Origin: Actinomycetes bacterium
Lineage (GTDB): Bacteria; Actinomycetota; Coriobacteriia; Anaerosomatales; Anaerosomataceae
Direction of reading: 5' to 3'
Length of the DNA: 32,143 bases
NCBI GenBank assembly: GCA_021372825.1
Contig: JAJFTR010000089.1
Span: 1 to 32,143, forward strand
Under the pieces are notes generated by a model. That model was not told where the DNA came from. It worked only from the letters and a program-made list of their open reading frames with translations, and searched no databases. Below, piece by piece: positions 1 through 8,300 of this stretch (positions are counted from its first letter, which is position 1; each line of letters opens with the position of its first letter). The position numbers and the translations under genes were made by a program.

Positions 1-1272
1 AGCCCCAAGAGCTCTTCCCTCCACCGTGTGTCGCCGGACCTGCCGGGGATGCGGTCGTCGTTCTCGGTGAACGGCGCCACATACACGTGGCCGCTGCCGA
101 CCGCCTCGACGTTCCTGAAGAGCGGGTGGGCCACAGACTCCGTCATGTCGTGTGACGCCTGCCATACCTACACGGGTTCGACCGGGCCGCACGGGTCGGC
201 GATGACGGTGAACATCGATCCGGCGTACCCGACGTGGTGGAAGACGGCCTACTTGAGCGGAAGTGCCAACGGCATGAACTCGACGACGGTCATCTGCGCC
301 AAGTGTCATGATCTGAACGGTGCGAGCAGTTCAAGCGCCTGGAGCAACCAGGTCCACGGTGAGAGCGACCATCACGGATCATCAGACGGCAAGTGCGTCC
401 TGTGCCACTCGCAGCTCCCGCACGGCTGGAAGCGTCCGCGCATGCTTGCCTACACGAGCGACGGCGCGCCATACGCCAGCACCGGCTTGCGTGCGATCCG
501 GCTTGCCAACCACACTGCGAGCGGGTGGAGCGAGCACGACTGCCAGACCTCGTGCGGCGAGCACGACAGCTCGGTGTCTCCGGTGTGGCCGCTCGTGCTC
601 GACCCGGATGCGCCCACGACTGGAGGAGTCGCGGGCAAAGTCACCGACTCCGCGACGGGCGCGGCGGTGAGCGGCGCTACTGTGAGTGTCGCTGGGAAGA
701 CCGCGACCACTGCGAGTGACGGCGCGTACGCCATCAGCGGGATCGCGGGCGGTACCTACACGATGACGGTCTCCAAGACGGGCTACACCACCTGGTCGCA
801 ACCGGTGACGATCACCAACGGGGTGACGCTCACCCAGAATGTCGCCCTTGTCGCGGGAACCGGCGGCACGAACCTCGCACTCGGCAAGTCCTTCACTGCC
901 TCGCACTATGAGAGCTCGGCCTACGCGCCGGGCAAGGCCGGTGACGGAAGCGACTCCACGTTCTGGTGGTCGAACAACACAGGCGGCGCGAGCACGACCG
1001 AGTGGCTGCGCGTCGACCTTGGGACGACGTACAAGATCAAAGAGACCGATATCGCCTGGTACGGCGACTACTGGGCCAAGGAGTTCCGCGTGTACACGTC
1101 GCTCAACGGGTCCACGTGGAACCAGGTGTACTCCACGACGACTGCGCCCAAGGGCACGTCTGTGGTGACCTTCACCGCCCGCGATGCACGCTATGTCAAG
1201 GTGGAGTGCCGCAGGACAGGGACGGGGCGCTCCACCGGTTATGGCATCGCGGAACTCAAAGTCTTCCAGTAG
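1..1272 (+). CDS. Multiheme cytochrome c-like surface protein with discoidin domain (5' partial)
   Basis: The frame is open from base 1, so the gene starts upstream; the GTG at 28 has no reason to be the true start. Three CXXCH heme-binding motifs are visible (CDACH near 151, CAKCH near 295, CVLCH near 394), followed by a DC-x3-CGEH cysteine pair near 541-564. From about 620 to 855 is a carboxypeptidase-regulatory-like beta-sandwich (G-x-V-x-D..G..V.GA.V ... DG.Y...G...G.YT). From about 874 to 1269 is an F5/8-type C (discoidin/CBM32-like) domain with the typical N-L-A-L-G-K start and W-L-R-V-D-L-G core. No membrane segment or sorting motif is seen in the visible part. The heme part resembles the C-terminal end of the 19-heme cytochrome at 5397. 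Likely role: an extracellular electron carrier that also binds a glycan or surface. The domain calls are firm, the function is inferred. Confidence 0.85.
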   Translation, partial: SPKSSSLHRVSPDLPGMRSSFSVNGATYTWPLPTASTFLKSGWATDSVMSCDACHTYTGSTGPHGSAMTVNIDPAYPTWWKTAYLSGSANGMNSTTVICAKCHDLNGASSSSAWSNQVHGESDHHGSSDGKCVLCHSQLPHGWKRPRMLAYTSDGAPYASTGLRAIRLANHTASGWSEHDCQTSCGEHDSSVSPVWPLVLDPDAPTTGGVAGKVTDSATGAAVSGATVSVAGKTATTASDGAYAISGIAGGTYTMTVSKTGYTTWSQPVTITNGVTLTQNVALVAGTGGTNLALGKSFTASHYESSAYAPGKAGDGSDSTFWWSNNTGGASTTEWLRVDLGTTYKIKETDIAWYGDYWAKEFRVYTSLNGSTWNQVYSTTTAPKGTSVVTFTARDARYVKVECRRTGTGRSTGYGIAELKVFQ

Positions 1273-1296
1273 CCACACATGAGTCGTGCGGTGAGA

Positions 1297-1321
1297 GGTG
1301 GGCGCCCTCGCGGCGCCCACC
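1297..1321 (+). terminator. Perfect 10-bp hairpin after the multiheme gene
   Basis: The arms 1297-1306 and 1312-1321 are perfectly complementary with a 5-nt loop, 25 bases after the stop codon. The stem is very GC-rich but no T tract follows, so it is either a T-poor terminator or an mRNA 3'-end stabilising hairpin. The position at the end of an operon supports termination. Confidence 0.5.
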
Positions 1322-1380
1322 GGCGCGCTCGAGTGCGTGTCGCAGTCCTGGTGTCGGCGTTTCCTCGTCATCTGACGCCC

Positions 1381-1389
1381 TGTTACGAT
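1381..1389 (+). promoter_or_regulatory. Candidate extended -10 promoter (TGT-TACGAT)
   Basis: TG-N-TACGAT lies in the 165-base gap before the lipoprotein gene. No good -35 box is found at 16-18 bases upstream, as expected for an extended -10 promoter. The predicted start of transcription is near 1396, giving a leader of about 40 bases. Confidence 0.35.
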
Positions 1390-1437
1390 TGTCTCCGGAA
1401 GACCCTGACGAGGTGTGTGCTCTGTGGGGAGTCTAGG

Positions 1438-2046
1438 ATGCGAAGAAATCCGAGAGTGCCGAACATGGCACGTCAGGTCGCGAGTGTGGCGGCTGTGGTG
1501 GCCCTGTCGGTTGCGTTCGCCGTCCTGACCGGCTGCACACATGAGAACCGGCCTTCTGCCGGATCCGGGAGCGGAGAATCCACCGCGGCCATCGGTGCCG
1601 CGGATGCAGGACAGGTGCCCGCAGCCCGTCCGTCACCGACACCGGAGAAAGCGGTCGAGGCGTTCCTGACGATCGCCGCACGCAGCTACTACAGTCTGGA
1701 TTCGACGATGGTGGCGCCGTACGTCACGCCGGACCAATGGGTGCGCGAGGATGCGTACATCCAGCTGAACCTGATGCAGAACCAGGCCATCGAGATGAAG
1801 CTCGAAGATTTCTCGGCCACGCAGGGAGCACCATCTTCCGCCGAGGCTACCACCGCCACCGTCAGGACACGCGAGGTCTGGCGGTGGCGTTACTGGGACC
1901 TTGTGACGCGCAAACCCAAGACGGAATGGGCGAAGACGGGGTACTCGATGCTCTACACACTTGAGCGGGTAGGCAGCGGATGGCTGGTCGCCTCGACCAA
2001 GGTGCTCGAGCAGTCGGGCGATACGTCGCCCACCGTGCTCGAATGA
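1438..2046 (+). CDS. Small lipoprotein, NTF2/IMS-like fold suspected
   Basis: The predicted protein has 202 residues. The ATG at 1438 is chosen because it leaves a compact signal peptide ending in a lipobox (L-T-G-C, Cys about 33) and has a purine-rich GGGGAG stretch upstream; longer in-frame starts add implausible Arg/Cys-rich sequence. After a Gly/Ser/Pro linker, residues about 70-190 have the pattern of a small alpha/beta cone domain: 'EKAVEAFLTIAARSYYSLD' at the start and Y-W-D-L ... Y-x-L-E-R-V-G-S-G-W-L-V at the end. This resembles IMS/NTF2-like domains, but I do not recognise a named family. It sits 10 bases before a ResB gene and is probably cotranscribed, so a role near cytochrome assembly at the outer face of the membrane is possible. 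Two comparable proteins follow the second ResB-CcsA pair. Confidence 0.7.
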   Translation: MRRNPRVPNMARQVASVAAVVALSVAFAVLTGCTHENRPSAGSGSGESTAAIGAADAGQVPAARPSPTPEKAVEAFLTIAARSYYSLDSTMVAPYVTPDQWVREDAYIQLNLMQNQAIEMKLEDFSATQGAPSSAEATTATVRTREVWRWRYWDLVTRKPKTEWAKTGYSMLYTLERVGSGWLVASTKVLEQSGDTSPTVLE

Positions 2047-2056
2047 GGGCGCACCC

Positions 2057-3373
2057 ATGAAGGCAGCCGCGCGCGTGTACACGCTTCTGAGGTCACGGCG
2101 TCTCGCTGTGTGGCTGATCATCGCCTTCATCGTATACGCCGCCTTGGCTACGACACTTTCCGGAGATGACTACAGCCGACCCTATGGCAGTTCGGTGTTC
2201 ATCGCGCTCGCCGCGTTACTCGGGGCGAGCACGGCGGCATGCGCGTGGGAGCGCACAAGGGCAGCGGTCCGGATGCGCGGAAGGCAGGGCGTCACACAAG
2301 GCGCGGTCCGGCGCCTTCGCGAGCATCCGCGCGCGGTGATCGATGTGCAAGTGGGCGTGGAGGACGTTCCCGTGCGCGTGAGCAAGGCACTGCGGAGCCT
2401 GCATCTTCGCGTGCAACGGTACGGAGAAGTGATAGACGCCCGGTCAGGAATCGGAGCGACTATCGGAAGCCCGCTCTTCCACTGCTCGCTCGCCTTGCTC
2501 TTCGTGGTGATCGCACTCGGACAACTCACGAGGACCGAAGGGCTGATGGGCGTCGTCGCAGGTGGCGCCAAGCCCGACATCAGGGAGTCCTACGGCGTGC
2601 TTGAAGCTGGGCCGCTCGCGGGGGAACTCAGCGGCCGCATCATCGCGGTGCCGAGGATAGAGCGGTCGTTCGTGGCGAACGGGGTCCAGCAGGGCGTCAC
2701 CCCATACGTGGAGATCCGCTCACCTGACGGGGCCGTTCTAGCCAGCGGGTACGCCTATGCGAACCACCCCGTGCGCTACCGGTCGATGCTCGTGCACGCG
2801 AACGACCATGGCTTGGCCGCGGTCGTCTCGGTCGTCTCGCCGGGCGGCTCACTCGAGCAAGAAGTGCTTCTGGACTACACGGCGAGCGGGTCGCAGGTGA
2901 CGCCGAACGGCTTCGCAGTGACGGGGCCTAGTGGCGAGACGCTTGCGACGGTGCTGTTGGACTTGCCGGAGTCAGGCGATGCCAGCGGCAGTGTGCCATC
3001 GGTTCGTGTGCGCGCGAACTCAGGTGCGTCCTCTCCTTCGCAACATGCGTCCATCGAAGCGGTCGTGCAGCAGGGCGATAGCGTCGATCTTGGCCAGGGG
3101 CTGGTTCTTACGGTCGGCCAGCTCACCACCTATGCGCGGCTCTCGGTTGTGGATGACGGCTCGGTGTACTACATCTATGCGCTGTTCGCCATTGCGGTGG
3201 CCGGCCTTTCGATCGCACTCCTCTCACCACCGCGAGAGGCGCGTGTGCTTCTTGTCGGCGAGGGGACCCCGCGGTTGCACGTCGATGTGCGACACAGCCG
3301 AGGAGACCCGCATTTCCCTGCTAGAGTAGTGGAGGCGCTTGAGCGCGCGGCAGGGGCGAAGGAGGACGCATGA
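2057..3373 (+). CDS. resB: ResB-like cytochrome c biogenesis protein (System II), copy 1
   Basis: A 438-residue membrane protein with the ResB/Ccs1 layout: two N-terminal membrane segments (about 17-34 and 46-63), a third at about 132-156 containing H142 in the F-H-C-S-L-A-L-L-F stretch, a large extracytoplasmic domain, and a last membrane segment at about 370-392. In the family, ResB with CcsA forms the synthase that carries heme across the membrane and attaches it to CXXCH cysteines of apocytochromes. The extracytoplasmic part is smaller and more divergent than in textbook ResB, typical of versions found beside multiheme cytochromes. The start follows the lipoprotein stop by 10 bases. It overlaps the next gene (ccsA) by 4 bases, so the two are translationally coupled. 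A second ResB at 8561 is only distantly similar. Confidence 0.85.
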   Translation: MKAAARVYTLLRSRRLAVWLIIAFIVYAALATTLSGDDYSRPYGSSVFIALAALLGASTAACAWERTRAAVRMRGRQGVTQGAVRRLREHPRAVIDVQVGVEDVPVRVSKALRSLHLRVQRYGEVIDARSGIGATIGSPLFHCSLALLFVVIALGQLTRTEGLMGVVAGGAKPDIRESYGVLEAGPLAGELSGRIIAVPRIERSFVANGVQQGVTPYVEIRSPDGAVLASGYAYANHPVRYRSMLVHANDHGLAAVVSVVSPGGSLEQEVLLDYTASGSQVTPNGFAVTGPSGETLATVLLDLPESGDASGSVPSVRVRANSGASSPSQHASIEAVVQQGDSVDLGQGLVLTVGQLTTYARLSVVDDGSVYYIYALFAIAVAGLSIALLSPPREARVLLVGEGTPRLHVDVRHSRGDPHFPARVVEALERAAGAKEDA

Positions 3374-4209
3374 CGCAGACCACCGAGATCGTCTTCATGT
3401 GGGTGACGGTGAGTCTCTACGCACTCGCCTCGGCCCTGTTCATCATCGGGTTCGTGTTCCGCAAGGAGCGCGTATCTTCCGTGGCCCTGGCAGTGACTGT
3501 GGTAGGACTGGTGCCTCACCTGGCCGCTATCGCTGGACGGTGGGTGCGTGTCGGTCATGGGCCGTTCATCGGCTTTTACGAGGTCGTGTCGAGCTACGCG
3601 TTCGTCGGTGTGGTCGCCTTTTGTCTGCTGTTGTGGCGTTACCGCTCCCTTCGGGCGACAGGGATCGTGTTGATGCCGCTCGCGTTCCTCGCTGTCGGGG
3701 GAGCGATGCTTGCGCCGAAAAGCGAGCTCCAGGTGACGGCGACGCTCGCCAGTTACTGGCTCGCTGTGCACGTCGCGTTCGCGAAACTCTCGTATGGCTC
3801 GTTCATCACCGCGTTCGGTCTCGCGGTGATACACATCATCCGCGATCGCAGGCCGGACGGCCCGATGGCGGCGCGCTTGGCGAAGCTTCCTCCCCAGGAC
3901 GTCATCGACGATCTCACATTCAAGTTCGTGGCGGCCGGCTTCATCTTCCTGGGTGTCATGATCGCCGCTGGCGCGATCTGGGCGAACGAGGCATGGGGTC
4001 GCTACTGGGGTTGGGACCCCATCGAGACGTGGTCGCTCATCTCATGGCTGTGCTACGCGGTGGTGCTGCACCTTCGACTGACGATGGGGTGGAAGGGCAG
4101 CCGCTTCTCGTGGGCAGCGATCGCTGCGCTGCCGGTGATGCTTTTCGCCGCAGTGGGTGTCGCTGTCGTCTACAACACCATCCACGGTGCGTATCTTACG
4201 GGCTACTGA
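3370..4209 (+). CDS. ccsA: CcsA/ResC heme-handling protein of cytochrome c synthase, copy 1
   Basis: A 279-residue polytopic protein. It carries the tryptophan-rich WWD motif (W-G-R-Y-W-G-W-D-P-I-E-T-W-S-L-I-S-W-L) near residues 209-227, the heme-presenting loop of the CcsA/CcmC/CcmF superfamily. Conserved histidines are seen before it (W-L-A-V-H-V near 133) and after it (V-L-H-L-R, and T-I-H-G-A-Y near the C terminus), matching the expected membrane and periplasmic heme ligands. The ATG overlaps the resB stop as ATGA and has a strong AAGGAGG site 5-6 bases upstream. Together with the preceding ResB it should form a complete System II synthase. The C-terminal I-H-G-A-Y differs from the more usual H-S-Y. 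Confidence 0.92.
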   Translation: MTQTTEIVFMWVTVSLYALASALFIIGFVFRKERVSSVALAVTVVGLVPHLAAIAGRWVRVGHGPFIGFYEVVSSYAFVGVVAFCLLLWRYRSLRATGIVLMPLAFLAVGGAMLAPKSELQVTATLASYWLAVHVAFAKLSYGSFITAFGLAVIHIIRDRRPDGPMAARLAKLPPQDVIDDLTFKFVAAGFIFLGVMIAAGAIWANEAWGRYWGWDPIETWSLISWLCYAVVLHLRLTMGWKGSRFSWAAIAALPVMLFAAVGVAVVYNTIHGAYLTGY

Positions 4210-4221
4210 GGAGCGACGCGT

Positions 4222-5238
4222 GTGGCAGAGAACGAGTCGGCTCCGGCAGCGCCGGAGAAGCGCCGAGGAGTGAGGCCTCGGGAGCTTGCGACCCTGATGG
4301 CGCTGGTGATCGTCGTCGCACTTGCGGGTGTCTGGTGGTTCGTATCGCGCGAAGACGGCGCCGCCGATCTGCTGCCGCCACCAGTGAACAGCGAATCACC
4401 GGTGAGCTATGCCGGGCAGTTCCCCTCGCCGGACCGGCCGCGGCTCCTCAATCCCTTAGGTCTTGCGCTGGGCGAAGACCGCCTATACGTAGCTGAATCC
4501 GACGCCAGCCGCATCGCGGTCTTCCGCCTGGACGGGAAGGAGCTGGGAACCATCGCGGTTCCTGTGGCTTCCGGTGCTGCGACCGCGTACCCGGTCGACG
4601 TGAGCATAGTGGACACGAGCACGATCGCCGTGGTGGATACCGCGGGCCAGCGAGTGCTGCTGCTTCCTGCCGATCCGGGCGCATCGGCACATGCCGTGGT
4701 GGTCGGTGACTCGACTGCACGAACTGCGCCCATACAACCCACGGCGGTGACTGCGCACGGCGATGAGGTCTTCGTGGCCGACGGCGTGTCACACGACATC
4801 AAGGTCTATGACTCTACTGGCGCGTACCTCCGCACGATAGGCCGCGCGCTTCGGCCCGCGCTCACTTTCGTCGGAGGCATGTGTGTTCTCGGCGATGCAC
4901 TCTATGTGACCGATTCGAATTCGGGACGCGTGCTGGTGCTCGACCGTGTTTCCGGCGTCAGACGCTCCTCTTTCCCCGATGAGCGGGCTCTTCCGAGAGG
5001 CATCGCGCCAGGGCCGTACGACGGACTGCTGGTCGTGGACACGTTCGGACGGACGATCGACATAGTCGCGCGCAGTGGCGCCGGGATCGTCTCCATCACC
5101 GATGAGTCGGCTGCGCAGGGAGGTGGCCTGAAGAGTCCGAGGGATGTCGCGTGGGACCCAGCTGTCGGCCGCGCGTACGTGACCGACGCGAGCCGCGGTC
5201 TTGTCGTCGTGTTCAACATCGTGGAGTCCGCGCCCTGA
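4222..5238 (+). CDS. Membrane-anchored NHL-repeat beta-propeller protein
   Basis: A 338-residue protein starting at GTG with GAGGAG about 8 bases upstream and 12 bases after the ccsA stop. It has a short Lys/Arg-rich cytoplasmic N terminus, one membrane segment at about 24-41, and then an extracytoplasmic domain with repeated NHL-like blades (patterns such as L-N-P-L-G-L-A-L..D-R-L-Y-V-A-E-S-D-A-S-R-I-A-V-F and D-A-L-Y-V-T-D-S-N-S-G-R-V-L-V-L, then R-A-Y-V-T-D-A-S-R-G-L-V-V-V-F). Five to six blades are discernible. NHL propellers are frequent companions of multiheme cytochrome clusters and usually act as scaffolds. No catalytic residues are evident. Position between ccsA and the 19-heme cytochrome suggests a scaffold or docking role (inference). 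Confidence 0.85.
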   Translation: MAENESAPAAPEKRRGVRPRELATLMALVIVVALAGVWWFVSREDGAADLLPPPVNSESPVSYAGQFPSPDRPRLLNPLGLALGEDRLYVAESDASRIAVFRLDGKELGTIAVPVASGAATAYPVDVSIVDTSTIAVVDTAGQRVLLLPADPGASAHAVVVGDSTARTAPIQPTAVTAHGDEVFVADGVSHDIKVYDSTGAYLRTIGRALRPALTFVGGMCVLGDALYVTDSNSGRVLVLDRVSGVRRSSFPDERALPRGIAPGPYDGLLVVDTFGRTIDIVARSGAGIVSITDESAAQGGGLKSPRDVAWDPAVGRAYVTDASRGLVVVFNIVESAP

Positions 5239-5283
5239 GGTGCGTGCGAGACGTGCTTACGGGCACACAGCCGTGCTAACGTG

Positions 5284-5292
5284 TGCAATAAT
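5284..5292 (+). promoter_or_regulatory. Candidate extended -10 promoter (TGC-AATAAT) for the 19-heme cytochrome
   Basis: TG-C-AATAAT matches the -10 consensus at five of six positions with the extended TGN element, and no -35 box is obvious. It would give a leader of nearly 100 bases. Two small inverted repeats flank it: GCACAC at 5263-5268 with GTGTGC at 5281-5286 (which overlaps the -10 and could be an operator or a weak terminator), and GCGCTC at 5313-5318 with GAGCGC at 5331-5336 in the leader. The rest of the 158-base gap holds nothing else I can identify. Confidence 0.4.
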
Positions 5293-5396
5293 AGCGAGCA
5301 GAACAGGCAGTTGCGCTCTGGGCGTGATGCGAGCGCTCTTAGACGAGCCGTTCGGGTCAGCGGATCGCGGGGGGATGTGAAACGGCGCTGGAAGCG

Positions 5397-8300
5397 ATGA
5401 CACGTCGGCTAGCCAGCACCAGAGTCCGGTTGGTCGCCGTGGTTTTCTCCGTAACCGTCGGGTTGTCCGGAGGCAAGATCGGTGTTGCTTGTGCCACCAC
5501 CGTTCCCCACGGCGGGTTCGATGCGTCCGCCGCTATCTGCTACGACTGTCACAAGCCTCATGTCGCGGCGAGTGACCGTTACCTGTTCAGGGTCTTGCCA
5601 GCGGACGGCGACTCGGGCGAGATCGCGCTTTGCTACTCATGCCACGACGGCTCAGGCGCGAGCACCAATGTGAAGACGGGGGGCGCGAACTCCTTTGTTC
5701 TCACGAGTGGACACAGGGTCGAGAACTTGCCCGAGGCGGCGATCGATCTCGATCTGACGAACCGGTGTTCGTCGTGTCACTCGCCGCACTCCTCGTACGC
5801 GACAAACCGCCGACTTCCGAAGAGGTCGATAGTCACCAGTAGTGGTAGCTACGCAGTGACCGGCGCCGACACGTCATGGTGTCTGGCATGTCACAACGAT
5901 TCGAACGACTGGTACGTCTCGACGACCTCGACCCCCTATCCCTCGACCTCGAACCCCACGAAAGACTCCACGGGATACCCTGTATGGGGGACCTTCCCCG
6001 GCCGGACAGTGTACCTTGATCCGGCCAAGAACGGACACATGCGCATCCCTGCGGGCTTGCCGCCGGACCCGATGGCGCCGAGCCAGACGGCGACTCGTGT
6101 CGCGGGCGACTGCCTGTGGTGTCACAGCGCACACCGCGGCGCCAACGCCTACGACGGTCTGCCCGCCACGTTCACGGTACCTGTCGCGTCCAGTGTCGTA
6201 ACCGACCGCACGCGTGGTGACTACGCGGCTGCGTGCTTCGCGTGCCACGGCGGCGGCTCATGGGAGGAGTCGGGAGCTGTCGACATCCAGCGTTATGCGG
6301 TGAAGTCCCCTGACGACACGTCAGCGACCAACGGCCATCGCATCAAGACCACAGGAGCCGCATTGCCTGTGAATGCGCCTCTTCCCTGTTTCGAGTGTCA
6401 CAACCCGCATGGCTCGGCTCGCGGGAACAAGATGCTTCTTGCCGACACTCTGGGCAAAGACCTCGAGGCGACCACGAGCGCCGGTGTGGCGATCACGGCG
6501 GCTGCGGATGTGCGGAAGTTCTGCTTCACCTGCCACTCCACCTCGGACGCGACGCCCAAGGTATGGGATTCTGTGGCAGGCGTCTACGCAGACTGCACGG
6601 CCGGCATGATGTTCGAAGGCCTCCGCCGAGACGGCACGCTTCTCACGGGTCAGACGAAGCCTTCGGGATACGGCCTTGACCAGAACTACCTAAGGCTCAA
6701 GGCGCTCGGCGGTGCGGAAGACAAGCACGCGCAGGCATCTACGAAGAGCTGTTATGACTGTCACGGCAAGAGCTATGCAGGGGCGGGATCGCCGAACGTG
6801 CATGCGCCGACTCTGGGGGTGTCCAATGGCGCAACGGCATGCTATGGGTGTCATTCCGAGTACCTCGCCATGGAGGACAACCTCCTTTCGGCCACGGGTG
6901 GCGCGAGCAGACTCAACAGCTATCACCATGTGCTCGGCAGCACGGCGTTGGATGGAGACCATGCTCCCGCGACGCAATCGTCATACCCCACGTCGACGAG
7001 CGATGTGTTCTGTGTCTCGTGCCACGGCGACCACGACACGTTCAATTCCGACAAGGGCGCGAACTTGAGGATGACGATCTCCGCAAGCAGCGTTTCTGCA
7101 ACGAACACCGACTTCATCAACCCCGGGACCACTGGCGCGCCCGGCATCTGCGTGTCGTGCCATTCCAGTTCACTCACCAAGCAGAATGGTGATCAGCGAA
7201 GTAGTGGCACCACGTACACCGTGAGTGTCGACGCCACTGGTTTTGCCGCATCTGCGCACCAGTACAAGGTCACGGCGACCTTCACGGCATCACCTTTCCG
7301 CGGTGACTGCGTGAAGTGCCATAACGATGAGATGACCAAGTCGTACCAGTCGAGTTCGAGCCTGATGGCGACGATGACGACCTTCGGCGTGCACTCGAGC
7401 CCTGAGTCAAGGATCCTCGCGAGGCTTGGTGGTACACTGAACGACCCCTACGAGGAGGCGTTCTGCTTCAAGTGTCACAGCAAGGCGAGCGACAGCCAGG
7501 GTTCGACGTGGACGGTCAGCTACGCGCGCGACCGCTATGGTGTAGCCTCGATGAGTGCGACATCGGTCGCGATCTACGGGCAGGTGGTTCTGGGAAGCGG
7601 CGCCTTTTTCGCCCATGACCCTCGTGACTACTCGAACAAGCACAAAGCGTCGCACTCGGACGAGACGACCGGCTATATCGGACAGGTGGCGGCCGCCAAC
7701 AAGCACGTCGAGTGCGCTGATTGTCATGATCCCCACGACGCGGGCGCAGGGGCTCGGACGATTGGCGGCGCCAACGGCAACAAGGTGGGACCTGCGCAGT
7801 ACGGGGTGCAGGCCTTGAGCGTCACGCTACCCTCGACCGCGTGGAGTACTCCCACCGCCAGCGCCTACTCATGGGTCGAGACAGCAACGTACGAGTATCA
7901 GACATGTCTCAAGTGCCACACTCGTGGAGCAAACGCCGCGCTCGAAAGCTGGGGTGGCGCCGGGGCGGATGCGTGGACGGACGTCGCGCTCGAGTTCAAT
8001 CCCAAGAACACCTCGTATCACCCCGTGATGGGAGTGACGAGCAACGACTCGAGCGTGTACACGGCTTGGATGAAGGATCCATGGAAGTCCGTCGCAACTC
8101 AGACGATGGCATGCTCCGACTGTCACGGAGATGTGAGCGCAGCTGCACTCGGGCCCCATGGGTCCAGCATCAAGCACATCCTCAAAGGCTACTGGCCCCT
8201 CGACTCGAGCGGGACCCCCTATACCCTTTCGGCAGTTTCGGAAGACACGAGGGGCTTGCTGTGCGCGCAGTGCCATGTGGTCGACACTTCGACGGGACCG

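Noticed and set aside
382-1542. Long minus-strand open frame (386 codons) opposite the first cytochrome gene
   Set aside because: Its translation is Arg/His/Gly-rich with no domain signature and lies opposite a gene with clear heme and discoidin motifs; high-GC DNA produces such shadows.
3339-4496. 385-codon plus-strand frame overlapping ccsA
   Set aside because: The overlapping frame at 3370 encodes an unmistakable CcsA with a WWD motif; the alternative is low-complexity Arg-rich.
5293-5396. Possible c-di-GMP riboswitch in the cytochrome leader
   Set aside because: Such riboswitches are common before multiheme cytochromes, but I could not match the conserved GEMM core or its paired helices here; only a 6-bp hairpin is present.
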